Part shown: piece by piece, positions 32,101 through 40,489 of the stretch
How the letters are laid out: each line of letters starts with the position of its first letter
How positions within the stretch are numbered: position 1 is the stretch's first letter
Assembly (NCBI RefSeq): GCF_902459465.1
Contig: NC_047082.1
Location: forward strand, 5,146,001 to 5,210,000
Origin: Asterias rubens
Lineage: Eukaryota; Echinodermata; Asteroidea; Forcipulatida; Asteriidae
Direction: 5' to 3'
Length of the DNA stretch: 64,000 nt
Notes under the pieces: generated by a model
Told to the model about the DNA's origin: nothing
Database searches by the model: none
The model's input: the letters and a program-made list of their open reading frames with translations, nothing else
Position numbers and translations under genes: made by a program

Positions 32101-34094
32101 GATGTGCACTCATACTGCAAGCAAGTGCTTTAGAGTTTAATCTTAGGCAAAAAGCGGAACAGACCGAACAGTTTAGGCAGTTATGTGAAATTAAGTGGCC
32201 AGAACTTGTGTCAACCCATGCCCACAGAACACTGTACCAAGGAAAGCGCAACAAACGTGCTGATCTCCCCACAAATGCAGATGTGGTGAAAATCTCATCG
32301 TTCCTTCATGAAACTGGCAACAGGGAAGTGCAGCTCCTACACTCTGCTAAGGGCCATGAAATTACACCAGCTTGGAAGAAATTAAATGAAGTCACACTGT
32401 GCCATCTCATTATCTTCAACCGCAGACGACAGGGGGAAGTATCCAAAATGAAACTGGAAGATTTTCACAAGCGCAGTAGTGCAGCCATTGTGAAAGGTGA
32501 TTGCGTGATGACTGATCTTGAACGCCACCTCTGTAAAATGTTCCAAGTCATTGAAATAGTTGGTAAGAGGGGCAGAACTGTTCCTGTGCTTCTTGGTACT
32601 GATGTGATGGCGTGGTTGAAGGCTCTGGTCGCAAATAGAAATGCAGCTGGAGTGGCACAAGACAATATATTCTTATTCGCACGAAGTTGTTACGGAGGCT
32701 CAGGTCATATATGAGGAAGCGACTGTCTACGAGCATATGCAAATGAGGCGGGCCTTGAGAATGCTGGTAGCATGCGGTCTACAAAGCTTCGTAAACATGT
32801 AGCGACTGTTTCACAAATTCTGGCCTTGAATGAACATCAGCTTGAAACACTTGCAGACTTCATGGGTCATGATTTGCGGGTCCATCGCGAGTACTACCAG
32901 TTGCCAGACACTGTCCAGAGGGTTACCAAACTGTCTAGACTTTTCCTCAGCTTGGAGAGAGGCAACTTGGTTTCGCAACATGGCAAATCTTTGGAGGAGT
33001 TGCATGTTACTGGAGGTAAACAAACCCGTTTTTAACTTGTCTTTCCAATTTTATTCAAACTGTGGTACCCCCCCCCCCCCAAATAACATTCATTCACTGT
33101 ACAACCTCCCCCCCCTTCCACCCCCCCCCCCCCAATGGATTGGCCAACATGTTTAGGTGTGTACGCCAAAAAGCAAGCATACCTAAATGTAACAATTGCT
33201 CTTTGTTTTTGGGGCCTGATAACTCGGCCTGTGGCCGTCATCACCTAACCCCCTCCCCCCCCCCCCCTTTGAACCTCATTCACTGTACACCCCAAACCCC
33301 ACACACCCAACCCAACGGATTGGCCCACATTGTTATTTGTGTGCCACAAACCAATCAAAGCTAACTCTAGAAGTTTAATTTCTTTTTATTGCAGAAGGCT
33401 TCACCAGCGATGAGGACAGCAGTGATTCAGGTGACTCGTGTGACCCAGCTTTGGAGGACAGTGTTGATGCCAGTAAGTTTATAATATTTTTGACTGCCTA
33501 TATCTCTTGTAGGTCTCTTGCATATGCTGGTCCTATTCCCTGTTTCCCCCCCCCCCCCAGACCAAAATGCGATAAGATGCCAGACTCCGTTTGCTGTCAA
33601 CAAATTTAAGGTGTCATGCACCATCAAAGTACAGTCATAACCTAGAGTCACTTTGTAGGCACAGCCAAGTGATTAGTCTAGATTAGCCCATCTCGGCAAC
33701 TCATTTTGTACGGTAGGATGAAACAAGATGGCTGCTTCTTGTCAGGCATTTCCGGCAGGTACCGGCACATTGGACTGATTTAGGGTATGTATACGCCCCA
33801 TTTGATTATGTTTACTAATTGACCTCTTCTTTCCTGTGTGTTGTAGGAAGGCCACCAACCCAAACGGATCCAGCTCCAAAAGCTCGACAAGTCAAGCGTC
33901 GACATTTCAAGCGACGCCCCTGGACTGCCCAGGAAAAGAAAGACGTAACTGAGGGCTTGCAGAGATTCATTTTGCTGAAGAAGATTCCAGGAAAACGTGA
34001 CATTGAATCATCCTGTCCTGTGGCATTGCAGACCAGAACTTGGAAAAACATTAAGGACTTTTGTAGAAACACGATGACACTTAAACAAAGTTAA
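29104..34094 (+). CDS. Tudor-zinc finger-tyrosine recombinase-SANT-like fusion protein, six exons, one in-frame stop
   Basis: Exons are 29104-29133, 29922-30003, 30352-30422, 30903-33015, 33395-33472 and 33847-34094. All are GT/AG, total 2622 nt, or 873 codons plus stop. Residues 11-61 are Tudor-like (GDSVMALWPPDSSWYPAV, YSVRYNEDG). About 69-164 is a four-unit acidic repeat. Cys/His motifs follow at C210/C213/H223/H227 and C291/C294/H306/C308. The tyrosine recombinase core shows R570 in RRQGEV, R691 in KLRKH, H717 in GHD and Y726 in HREYY; the usual box II His position is Thr688. The C-terminal SANT/Myb-like part begins RRPWTAQEKK. A TGA at residue 665 splits the core. Recombinases of this fold cut and rejoin DNA via the tyrosine. 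Similar uncharacterised proteins exist, as I recall, in fish and marine invertebrates. Another in-frame ATG lies at 29026. Confidence 0.82.
29609..29813. repeat. 16-bp minisatellite, about 13 copies, in recombinase intron 1
   Basis: The unit ggtacgagttgactcg is repeated almost perfectly, with t for c in the first and last units and one gttt variant in the middle. Confidence 0.96.
29922..30003 (+). CDS. Recombinase gene exon 2 (Tudor-like, first half)
   Basis: The acceptor is tttctag and the donor gtattt at 30004; 82 nt, phase 0 to 1. It encodes YEEGDSVMALWPPDSSWYP, with the aromatic pattern of Tudor/agenet-type chromatin readers. Confidence 0.82.
30005..30110 (-). mobile_element. LINE/SINE 3' tail with (ATT)n
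   Basis: On the minus strand it reads aaagcgcattgatacgg..gcgctatataag and ends in a (att)n run. It resembles the tail at 45440-45500. No coding part is attached. Confidence 0.55.
30352..30422 (+). CDS. Recombinase gene exon 3 (Tudor-like, second half)
   Basis: The acceptor is tttttcag and the donor gtgagt at 30423; 71 nt, phase 1 to 0. It encodes YSVRYNEDGITRSLFQHQ, completing the barrel-like domain. Confidence 0.82.
30586..30844. mobile_element. Hairpin MITE in recombinase intron 3
   Basis: The ends aaccgtttgtta and taacaaacggtt are inverted. A near-perfect internal hairpin (about 30691-30768) has arms ggtcggccatttatggga and tcccataaatggccgacc. Same family as 4533-4722, 37572-37812 and 54243-54464. 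Confidence 0.82.
30903..33015 (+). CDS. Recombinase gene exon 4 (acidic repeats, zinc fingers, recombinase core)
   Basis: The acceptor is cttgctag (ends 30902) and the donor gtaaac at 33016; 2113 nt, phase 0 to 1. It carries all catalytic motifs described for the gene. It is open throughout except for TGA at 32712-32714. Coding signal on both sides of that stop aligns with one continuous domain. Confidence 0.85.
30924..31211 (+). repeat. In-frame coding repeat: four 72-bp (24-residue) units
   Basis: Each unit encodes a variant of FQSDPSSSVNPNTSSWDDDD followed by PQAI. The first unit is the most diverged and units 2-4 are nearly identical at DNA level, so the expansion is recent. It forms an acidic, probably disordered linker between the Tudor-like and zinc-finger regions. 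Confidence 0.95.
32712..32714 (+). other. In-frame TGA inside the recombinase core
   Basis: This codon 665 lies between GGSGHI and GSDCLRAYANE, with the same frame continuing uninterrupted for 117 further codons of exon 4. A CGA to TGA change is the simplest explanation. It would remove R691, H717 and Y726 from the product. Confidence 0.85.
33395..33472 (+). CDS. Recombinase gene exon 5
   Basis: The acceptor is attgcag and the donor gtaagt at 33473; 78 nt, phase 1 to 1. Short acidic linker (FTSDEDSSDSGDSCDPALED). Confidence 0.75.
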
Positions 34095-34166
34095 GGTCTC
34101 CTGCACCACCAAAGTACAGTCATAACCTAGAGTGACTCTGTAGGCACAGCCAAATGATTAGTCTAG
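33609..34166. repeat. ~74-bp direct repeats flanking the last recombinase exon
   Basis: 33609-33681 and 34093-34166 share tgcacca.caaagtacagtcataacctagagt.act.tgtaggcacagccaa.tgattagtctaga. The right copy overlaps the stop codon and 3' UTR, so the last exon lies within a duplicated frame. Confidence 0.88.
33847..34094 (+). CDS. Recombinase gene exon 6 (SANT/Myb-like, terminal)
   Basis: The acceptor is tgttgtag (ends 33846) and the stop is TAA 34092-34094. It encodes a basic stretch (KARQVKRRHFKRR), then PWTAQEKKDV, a middle helix region and RTWKNIKDFCRN. The Trp spacing suggests a Myb/SANT-type DNA-binding fold. The paralogous exon at 38648 preserves the pattern (KPWSYKEKAAV ... RTWRNVKDFVRN). 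Confidence 0.8.
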
Positions 34167-34424
34167 ACCTTTGGCCTGCCCCCCCCCCCCTCCCCCAAAG
34201 AACAAGAAAATCGTGTACCACCCCCAAAAACATTTCCCAGAAGGCCAGTATACACATTCACATTAGTGAACCGCAAGAAAAAGGATTCATGTGTTATGTC
34301 CTCACATCGATAGGTACCATTCGACTTTTGGCAATGTCCTCCATTGGATAGTATTAAAAGTATGTCCTCAATCTGCAGTGTACACATGTATTGGTGTGCG
34401 TGCGTTTGTGTTTGCCGGCAACCG

Positions 34425-34500
34425 GGGACAGTCGTAAGAATACACACCTTCAAATCGGGGACGCATCGGAATCGGGGACGTCCCCGGTTGAAATAATACT
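34425..34500 (+). repeat. Leader repeat upstream of recombinase copy 2
   Basis: Related to 28690-28765 (see there). It contains a ggggacgtcccc palindrome. Another gtccccggttg block lies near 45714. Confidence 0.5.
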
Positions 34501-34750
34501 ATTTTTGCAACAAAAACATATCATTGAGGGCGCTGTTGCAGTCATTTGTCAATCTAACGGTGGTCCACAATTTGATACTGATGCGGCAAACACACAAGGA
34601 GAACACACACGAGCGGGTGACAATCCACGGAATAATGAATAAATGAGTTTCGATAGCCCCCTCTAGAGGCTACCCTTTCCAAGTGGTATTTACGCATGCG
34701 CAATTGTCGTGTGATGCGCTCTCGCGCGCCTCTGTCGAGGATCGATCAGG

Positions 34751-34816
34751 GAGAATTTGCTCGGTAAACCGTGGACTTTTCCGGAAAAAAGTCCACGGTT
34801 TACCGAGCAAATTCTC
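34751..34816. repeat. Perfect 30-bp inverted repeat with 6-base loop
   Basis: Arm 34751-34780 (starts gagaatttgctcgg) is the exact reverse complement of 34787-34816, with the loop ccggaa. As RNA it would form a very stable hairpin. No mature small-RNA claim can be made from sequence alone. Confidence 0.92.
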
Positions 34817-34959
34817 ACGCACATGTCCACAATTCGTCGAGAGAATTCTGACACCGAGACAGTGACAACCGACCGGGGACAAAACGGGTAATGAAAATAT
34901 GGTAAGATTTTGTACTTAATAGCTAGTGTTGATTTTTTTACCGACGTCTAGACATAAAA

Positions 34960-35157
34960 ATGGATCGTACTCCAACCATTTTGTGGATTGAAGTTATGCA
35001 AGAGTACGTTCGACGTTTAATAATTACTGTGTTTCTTCTTTGCATCTGGATTTTTATTTTGACAGCCTTTTGCATCACTCTGGCATTTCATACATTTAGA
35101 TATGTAGGCATACAACGTGTGCCGAACAATTTGACGGATTTTGCTCACGATGACTAG
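34960..35157 (+). CDS. Small ORF with one predicted membrane segment, unrecognised
   Basis: Sixty-five codons from ATG to TAG, with a strongly hydrophobic central stretch (LIITVFLLCIWIFILTAF) flanked by charged ends. It could be a genuine single-pass micropeptide or chance, since AT-rich sequence often yields such ORFs. No paralogue is seen in the window. From 35158 to 36210 no other gene is recognised. Confidence 0.2.
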   Translation: MDRTPTILWIEVMQEYVRRLIITVFLLCIWIFILTAFCITLAFHTFRYVGIQRVPNNLTDFAHDD

Positions 35158-36210
35158 AAATCAAATAGAACTTTGAAAGTGTGATTTGTTTGTTTACGTT
35201 GTTGTGCCGGCCCTCCCTCCCTGGTCACGCTGGTCCTCCTGGTTTGTTTTGGCCATCATCAATCAATCATTCAATGAACACTTATCAGTTTATTATGGCA
35301 ATGCCAATATGGTGAGTTGTAATTATTTTATTTGTTATCCTTAGTTTAAAGCCATGATTGGGCACTTTCGGTCGGAACAGAATTTTTGTTTAAAGTTCAC
35401 AGATTTACAAATAACTTACATATAATACATGGTTTACAGAAGGTATTAATTATCAATTCTCGATATTGAGATTAACAGATTTATTTTAATAAACACATGT
35501 CATGACACGGCGAAACGTGCAGAAACAAGGGTGGGTTTTCCCGTTATTTTCTCCTGACTCCCATGACCGATTGAGCGTTAATTTTCACAGGTTTGTTATT
35601 TTATATAGGCCTAAGTTGTGATACTAGTCAATCTAGTCTAGAACTGGGGTGCTATGCTGTACTTAAAAAAAAAAAAAACATTTTGACATCTGTGGTCGTA
35701 CTATAGGCCTACTGTACTAAGTCCAACTACTTAATTTTTTACAACCGTAGACTGAGGTAGGTAGATGTCAATTCCCAGGGAGACTTTGATTTCTACTCTA
35801 GACTGTGCATGCATTGTGAGTTGTCTATTTGCTATGATTTTCCCAACACTAAGCCACCAAAAAATGCATGACTGGTTTCTCAAAGATGCATCACTAGGCA
35901 TTGTAACCACAATAATTTTCAGGGCTACCGCAGTGTTTATAATTTAAGTCCACATTTGGGGAAACGATGTCGATGACAAGTTTTTTATTTGACTCCCGAA
36001 TTAGACAGGTCCCTACCGACCCTTACGCCATAGATCATGTGGTCATTTGTCCGATTTGCTGCTGAAGCATTATGGGATGTGGAAGTGTCGTTTGTTTGCA
36101 TCATAAATCTCCATCACCAGTCAATGTTAATGGTGGTTAATATTTTAATTTAAAATTTGTTGTTGCCTCTGCAACATTTACTATAAATTAAAACAAAAGT
36201 AAACATCTTC

Positions 36211-36376
36211 AATTTTCTCGGCCATGATATCCGCACCCATCGCCAATACTACAGGCTGCCAGATTCAACACTGCAGATAGCCAAAGTCTCAAAGGTGCTT
36301 ATGAAAATGGAAAAGGGAGATTTGCGTGGTCTGGCTGGTAAAAGTCTTGCTGATGTCGAAGTGGATCCAAACGAAG
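36211..36376 (+). pseudogene. Recombinase copy 2, end of core exon
   Basis: Homology starts without an acceptor site; the donor gtactt follows at 36377, phase 1. It keeps GHD and the RQYY tyrosine pair. Confidence 0.8.
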
Positions 36377-37470
36377 GTACTTGTGTAAAAACAAAACTTT
36401 TTTATTTCTTTTTTACGGCTAATTGATTACTAACTTGAAATACAAGATCCCATCTGAAATACTGTCAAAGTTAAACAGCGGCTACAGAATGCTCAGAAAT
36501 ATATAGTTGTTACATTTTTGTAATAGATGCAGTCCACGGGAAACAGAAAAAAATATATAACCAGTATCGTACCTCACGTTAAAACATGGTAAAAATGGTT
36601 TGTCCCTGAAACACTCCAAGCCAAAATTCTGAAAAACGTGAGGTCAAACAAACCCGCGCATCAAAGGAATCGCGATGTCATTGGCGGCTATTTGATGTGG
36701 AAAATAGTGCCCTCAGTTTGCCAAAGCTGGAGAACTGTGTGCAAACCCAATTAAGGGAAAATCGCCACTGACATCAAGGGGTCATTATAATAGATAAGCT
36801 GTTTTTGACTCTCGGCTGAAAAAGCCGCGCGGAGAGGTGCATTTTTTATTTGAATTATTTATTACCAAATGCAATTTTTAAGCGTAAAATGGTTATAAAT
36901 CGGTATCTACGATGTCTGTTTGGCCAAAAAAGGGTAATATTTGAAATATTGAGATTATCCTGTAGCTGTTGTTTAAGGAAAGAGCATTTTAGGACCTGAC
37001 GCATCACTGTTGCCAATTTCAATAGCAGCGTTCAAAAGAAGCCGAACAGTTTTGAAGTTGTAAAACAATCCATGACACTTTTGCTGTTTTCCATTTCTAA
37101 ATGCTTTGTGTGACACAACAGTAGCGACTGCGTCACTCAATAGTTTCATCATATTCCTTGCTAATTGGTCCTTAAACCACTTTGATGTGCAACAAAATTA
37201 AAACGCTTGACCTGGTTGAAAGCAAAAGCCCCAAGTTGTCCTTTCAGATGGCATGTATCAGGAACTATCTATTGTGGTTGAATTTGGGAAAGTTGCACTT
37301 TGTGCCATTTGAGTAAAGTAGTGTGGCACTGGTTGATTGATTGCATCATCATCATCATTTATAACAATTGAAAAAGCATCGTTTGTATTATTTGTTCATG
37401 TTGGTTTGCAGATTTATTGCTAAAATGTTAAACATTTGTACAATTATTTCTGATTGTTTCCCCTCTAAAG

Positions 37471-37557
37471 AGTACAACACTGATGCAGAGTCGGATCAGT
37501 CAGAATCGGAAGGTACAGATGATCACGATGATTTGCTGCCATCTAAAGTGAGAAAAG
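37471..37557 (+). pseudogene. Recombinase copy 2, acidic linker exon
   Basis: The acceptor is tctaaag and the donor gttggt; 87 nt, phase 1 to 1, matching exon 5 of copy 1 in position and phase. Confidence 0.7.
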
Positions 37558-37571
37558 GTTGGTTTTAAAGG

Positions 37572-37812
37572 ATCAGTCGGGTTGGTCCATGAAAGCATGA
37601 AATTGAAATGGTTAGAAAGATGTTTTAAAAGTAGATTACAATGATCCACACAAACATGTCTTGCCTCGAAAGTATGTAGTTTTCCTTTTACTTTGCGAAC
37701 TAACAGAGTGGGCCATTTTATGGAGTCAAATTCTTGACTCCACAAAATGGCGTGCCGTGTTAGTTCACGACGTATTAAGAAAACCATGCGTTTTCGAGGC
37801 ATATTTTTGACG
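37572..37812. mobile_element. Hairpin MITE in copy 2 intron
   Basis: It contains the same gttagaaagatgtttta block and a long internal hairpin (gccattttatggagtcaa / ttgactccacaaaatggc) as the element at 30586-30844. The right end is truncated. From 37830 to 38300 the sequence is A-rich and featureless. Confidence 0.78.
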
Positions 37813-38647
37813 ACCATATATACTATACTATACATATATACTACTTTTAATATTTAATACTTATTCTTATTCTTATTTATTGACCAAACCAACAGCGGAC
37901 AAGCCGCCAATTACAGGAAAGGATAATACACAATTAAAAGTATTCATATAGCCTATATACAATAATATGTATGTACATAGTTAACAATAAAAATAGAAAC
38001 ATCTTTGGAAAGAAAATTCAAGCAAACATTACAAATTAAATAAATTACAATTGGAAAAAGAAACAAAAAGCATCAATGACTGTAAAATATATTATAAATA
38101 TATTTTAAAAGCATAGGCCTACATTAAATTATGAAATAAAATAAACAATAAAAAACAAAGAAAATAAATTTAAAATCAAATTACAAATATATTAAAGACT
38201 GAAGGTAAAAATAACAAAGGAAAAAAAAAGAAGAAAAAAAGTTGTTGATGTTGTTAATAAAACAAACAATTTCAAAAAAGATAAAACAACAAAACTTACT
38301 TTCGCGCTCTGTTTGATAACCAAGTTGACTTTCATGGCTGTTGAAGCTTACTTCAAGTTTACATCAACTTAAGGAAAACTCTATTGGGAATTATAAAAAA
38401 TATATATAAACCATGTTTTTTATGTTTTGTGAAGCGCGATGATAATTTTTGGGGAATTGTGCTTTATAAGATCTGTGACTTGTTATTATTATGCAAGTAT
38501 ACAAGTTATATGTACATGTTCATTCAGCACTGTTTAGACAAGTCCTGTCCAAGTTAATACCAAGTATTATGAGCTCTTTCTCCATGTATGCAATTTTTGT
38601 TTTTTTTTATATACTCATGTCTCATACAAACTTCACTTGACATGCAG

Positions 38648-38901
38648 GTAAAGGAGCTGATGCTGCCAGGACTCGGAATGTACCTGCAATTAAGAAGCCG
38701 TGGAGCTACAAAGAAAAGGCCGCGGTGGCAGATCATTTGGGTTTCTTCATTAGAGCCCGCACTGTTCCAACAAAGGCACCGATAGTGGCACTTCTAAAGC
38801 GAGAACCAGAAGCCTTCGCCGCAAGAACATGGAGAAATGTAAAAGATTTCGTAAGAAATCAAACAAGGAAAGTTGACCCAATGGGATTCATGAAGCATTA
38901 A
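38648..38901 (+). pseudogene. Recombinase copy 2, terminal SANT-like exon
   Basis: The acceptor is catgcag (ends 38647); open to TAA 38899-38901. Its Trp/Arg pattern mirrors exon 6 of copy 1. Confidence 0.8.
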
Positions 38902-39021
38902 CAGTCTTTTGTCATAGACACAAATTGTCATTATACATGCCATGATACAAAGACGCCACTTTTATTTTATTTTTACTCTTTAAGAAGATCTCCCAGTTGT
39001 CATGGAATAATTTAAAATTAC

Positions 39022-40475
39022 TAAGCTACCTATAGTCCACAGTTGCTCGTGCAATAAACACCACACTTGGGTTAGGTAGCTTAGTATTCAACTGTGGACA
39101 ATCCATGTTTGAATTAAATACAGTTTGAAATTTCTCCCCAATTGTGGGGTTTATTACACCAGCAACTGTGGACCATGGGTAGCTTAGTATTCAATTGTGG
39201 ACAATCCATGTTTGAATTAAATACAGTTTGAAATTTCTCCCCAATTGTGGAGTTTACTACACCAGCAACCTGTGGACCATGGCACTTAGTATTCAATTGT
39301 GGACAATCCATGTTTGAATTAAATACAGTTTGAAATTTCTCCCCAATTGTGGAGTTTATTACACCAGCAACTGTGGACCATGGGTGGCTTAGTATTCAAC
39401 TGTGGACAATCCATGTTTGAATTAAATACAGTTTGAAATTTCTCCCCAATTGTGGAGTTTAAGCACCAGCAACTGTGGACCATAGGTAACTTAGTATTCA
39501 ACTGTGGACAATCCATGTTTGAATTAAATACAGTTTTAAATTTCTCCCCAATTGTGGAGTTTATTACACCAGCAACTGTGGACCATGGGTAGCTTAGTAT
39601 TCAATTGTGGACAATCCATGTTTGAATTAAATACAGTTTGAAATTTCTCCCCAATTGTGGAGTTTAAGCACCAGCAACTGTGGACCATGGGTAGCTTAGT
39701 ATTCAACTGTGGACAATCCATGTTTGAATTAAATACAGTTTGAAATTTCTCCCCAATTGTGGAGTTTAAGCACCAGCAACTGTGGACCATAGGTAGCTTA
39801 GTATTCAACTGTGGACAATCCATGTTTGAATTAAATACAGTTTGAAATTTCTCCCCAATTGTGGAGTTTAAGCACCAGCAACTGTGGACCATAGGTAACT
39901 TAGTATTCAACTGTGGACAATCCATGTTTGAATTAAATACAGTTTGAAATTTCTCCCCGAATGTGGGGTTTATTACACCAGCAACTGTGGACCATGGGTA
40001 GCTTAGTATTCAATTGTGGACAATCCATGTTTGAATTAAATACAGGTTGAAATTTCTCCCCAATTGTGGACCATATGTAGCTTAGTATTCAACTGTGGAC
40101 AATCCATGTTTGAATTAAATACAGGTTGAAATTTCTCCCCAATTGTGGACCATATGTAGCTTAGTATTCAACTGTGGACAATCCATGTTTGAATTAAATA
40201 CAGTTTGAAATTTCTCCCCAAATGTGGAGTTTATAAACCAGCAATTGTGGACCATGGGTAGCTTAGTATTCAACTGTGGACAATCCATGTTTGAATTAAA
40301 TACAGGTTGAAATTTCTCCCCAATTGTGGAGTTTATTACACCAGCAATAATTGTGGACCATAGGCAGCTTAGTATTCAACTGTGGACAATCCATGTTTGA
40401 ATTAACAATGGATTGTCCACAGTTGAATACTAAGCTTCCCATGGTCCACAGTTGCTGGTGTAATAAACTTTTATC
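39022..40475. repeat. ~102-bp tandem array bounded by inverted partial units
   Basis: Thirteen occurrences of gaaatttctcccc spaced about 80-105 bp apart mark the units. Each also contains caactgtggacaatccatg and ccagcaactgtggacca. At 39022-39060 and again at 40405-40475 partial units lie in the opposite orientation, so the array is capped by inverted ends. Long minus-strand frames are artefacts. Confidence 0.94.
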
Positions 40476-40489
40476 GTTCAAATGAAAGA

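Larger units (their letters stand above)
36211..38901 (+). pseudogene. Second tyrosine recombinase copy, 5'-truncated (three exons)
   Basis: Pieces are 36211-36376, 37471-37557 and 38648-38901. Phases match exons 4 (end), 5 and 6 of the complete gene. The first piece begins abruptly at FLGHDIRTHRQYYRLP, the box III His/Tyr region, and continues through LQIAKVSKVLMKMEKG. The second is an acidic linker (YNTDAESDQSESEGTDDHDD). The third is the SANT-like end (KPWSYKEKAAV, RTWRNVKDFVRN) to TAA. The Tudor, zinc-finger and most catalytic residues are missing and no upstream exon was found. Protein-level conservation with diverged DNA suggests an old duplication, not a recent copy. Confidence 0.8.

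Noticed and set aside
32712..32714. Selenocysteine reading of the in-frame TGA
   Set aside because: The context is a recombinase core where Cys/Sec is not expected, and no SECIS-like structure was identified in the 3' UTR by eye.
38990..40481. Minus-strand frames repeating a MDCPQLNTKLPMVHSCW-type peptide
   Set aside because: They mirror the 102-bp tandem unit and are open only because the unit lacks stops in that frame.
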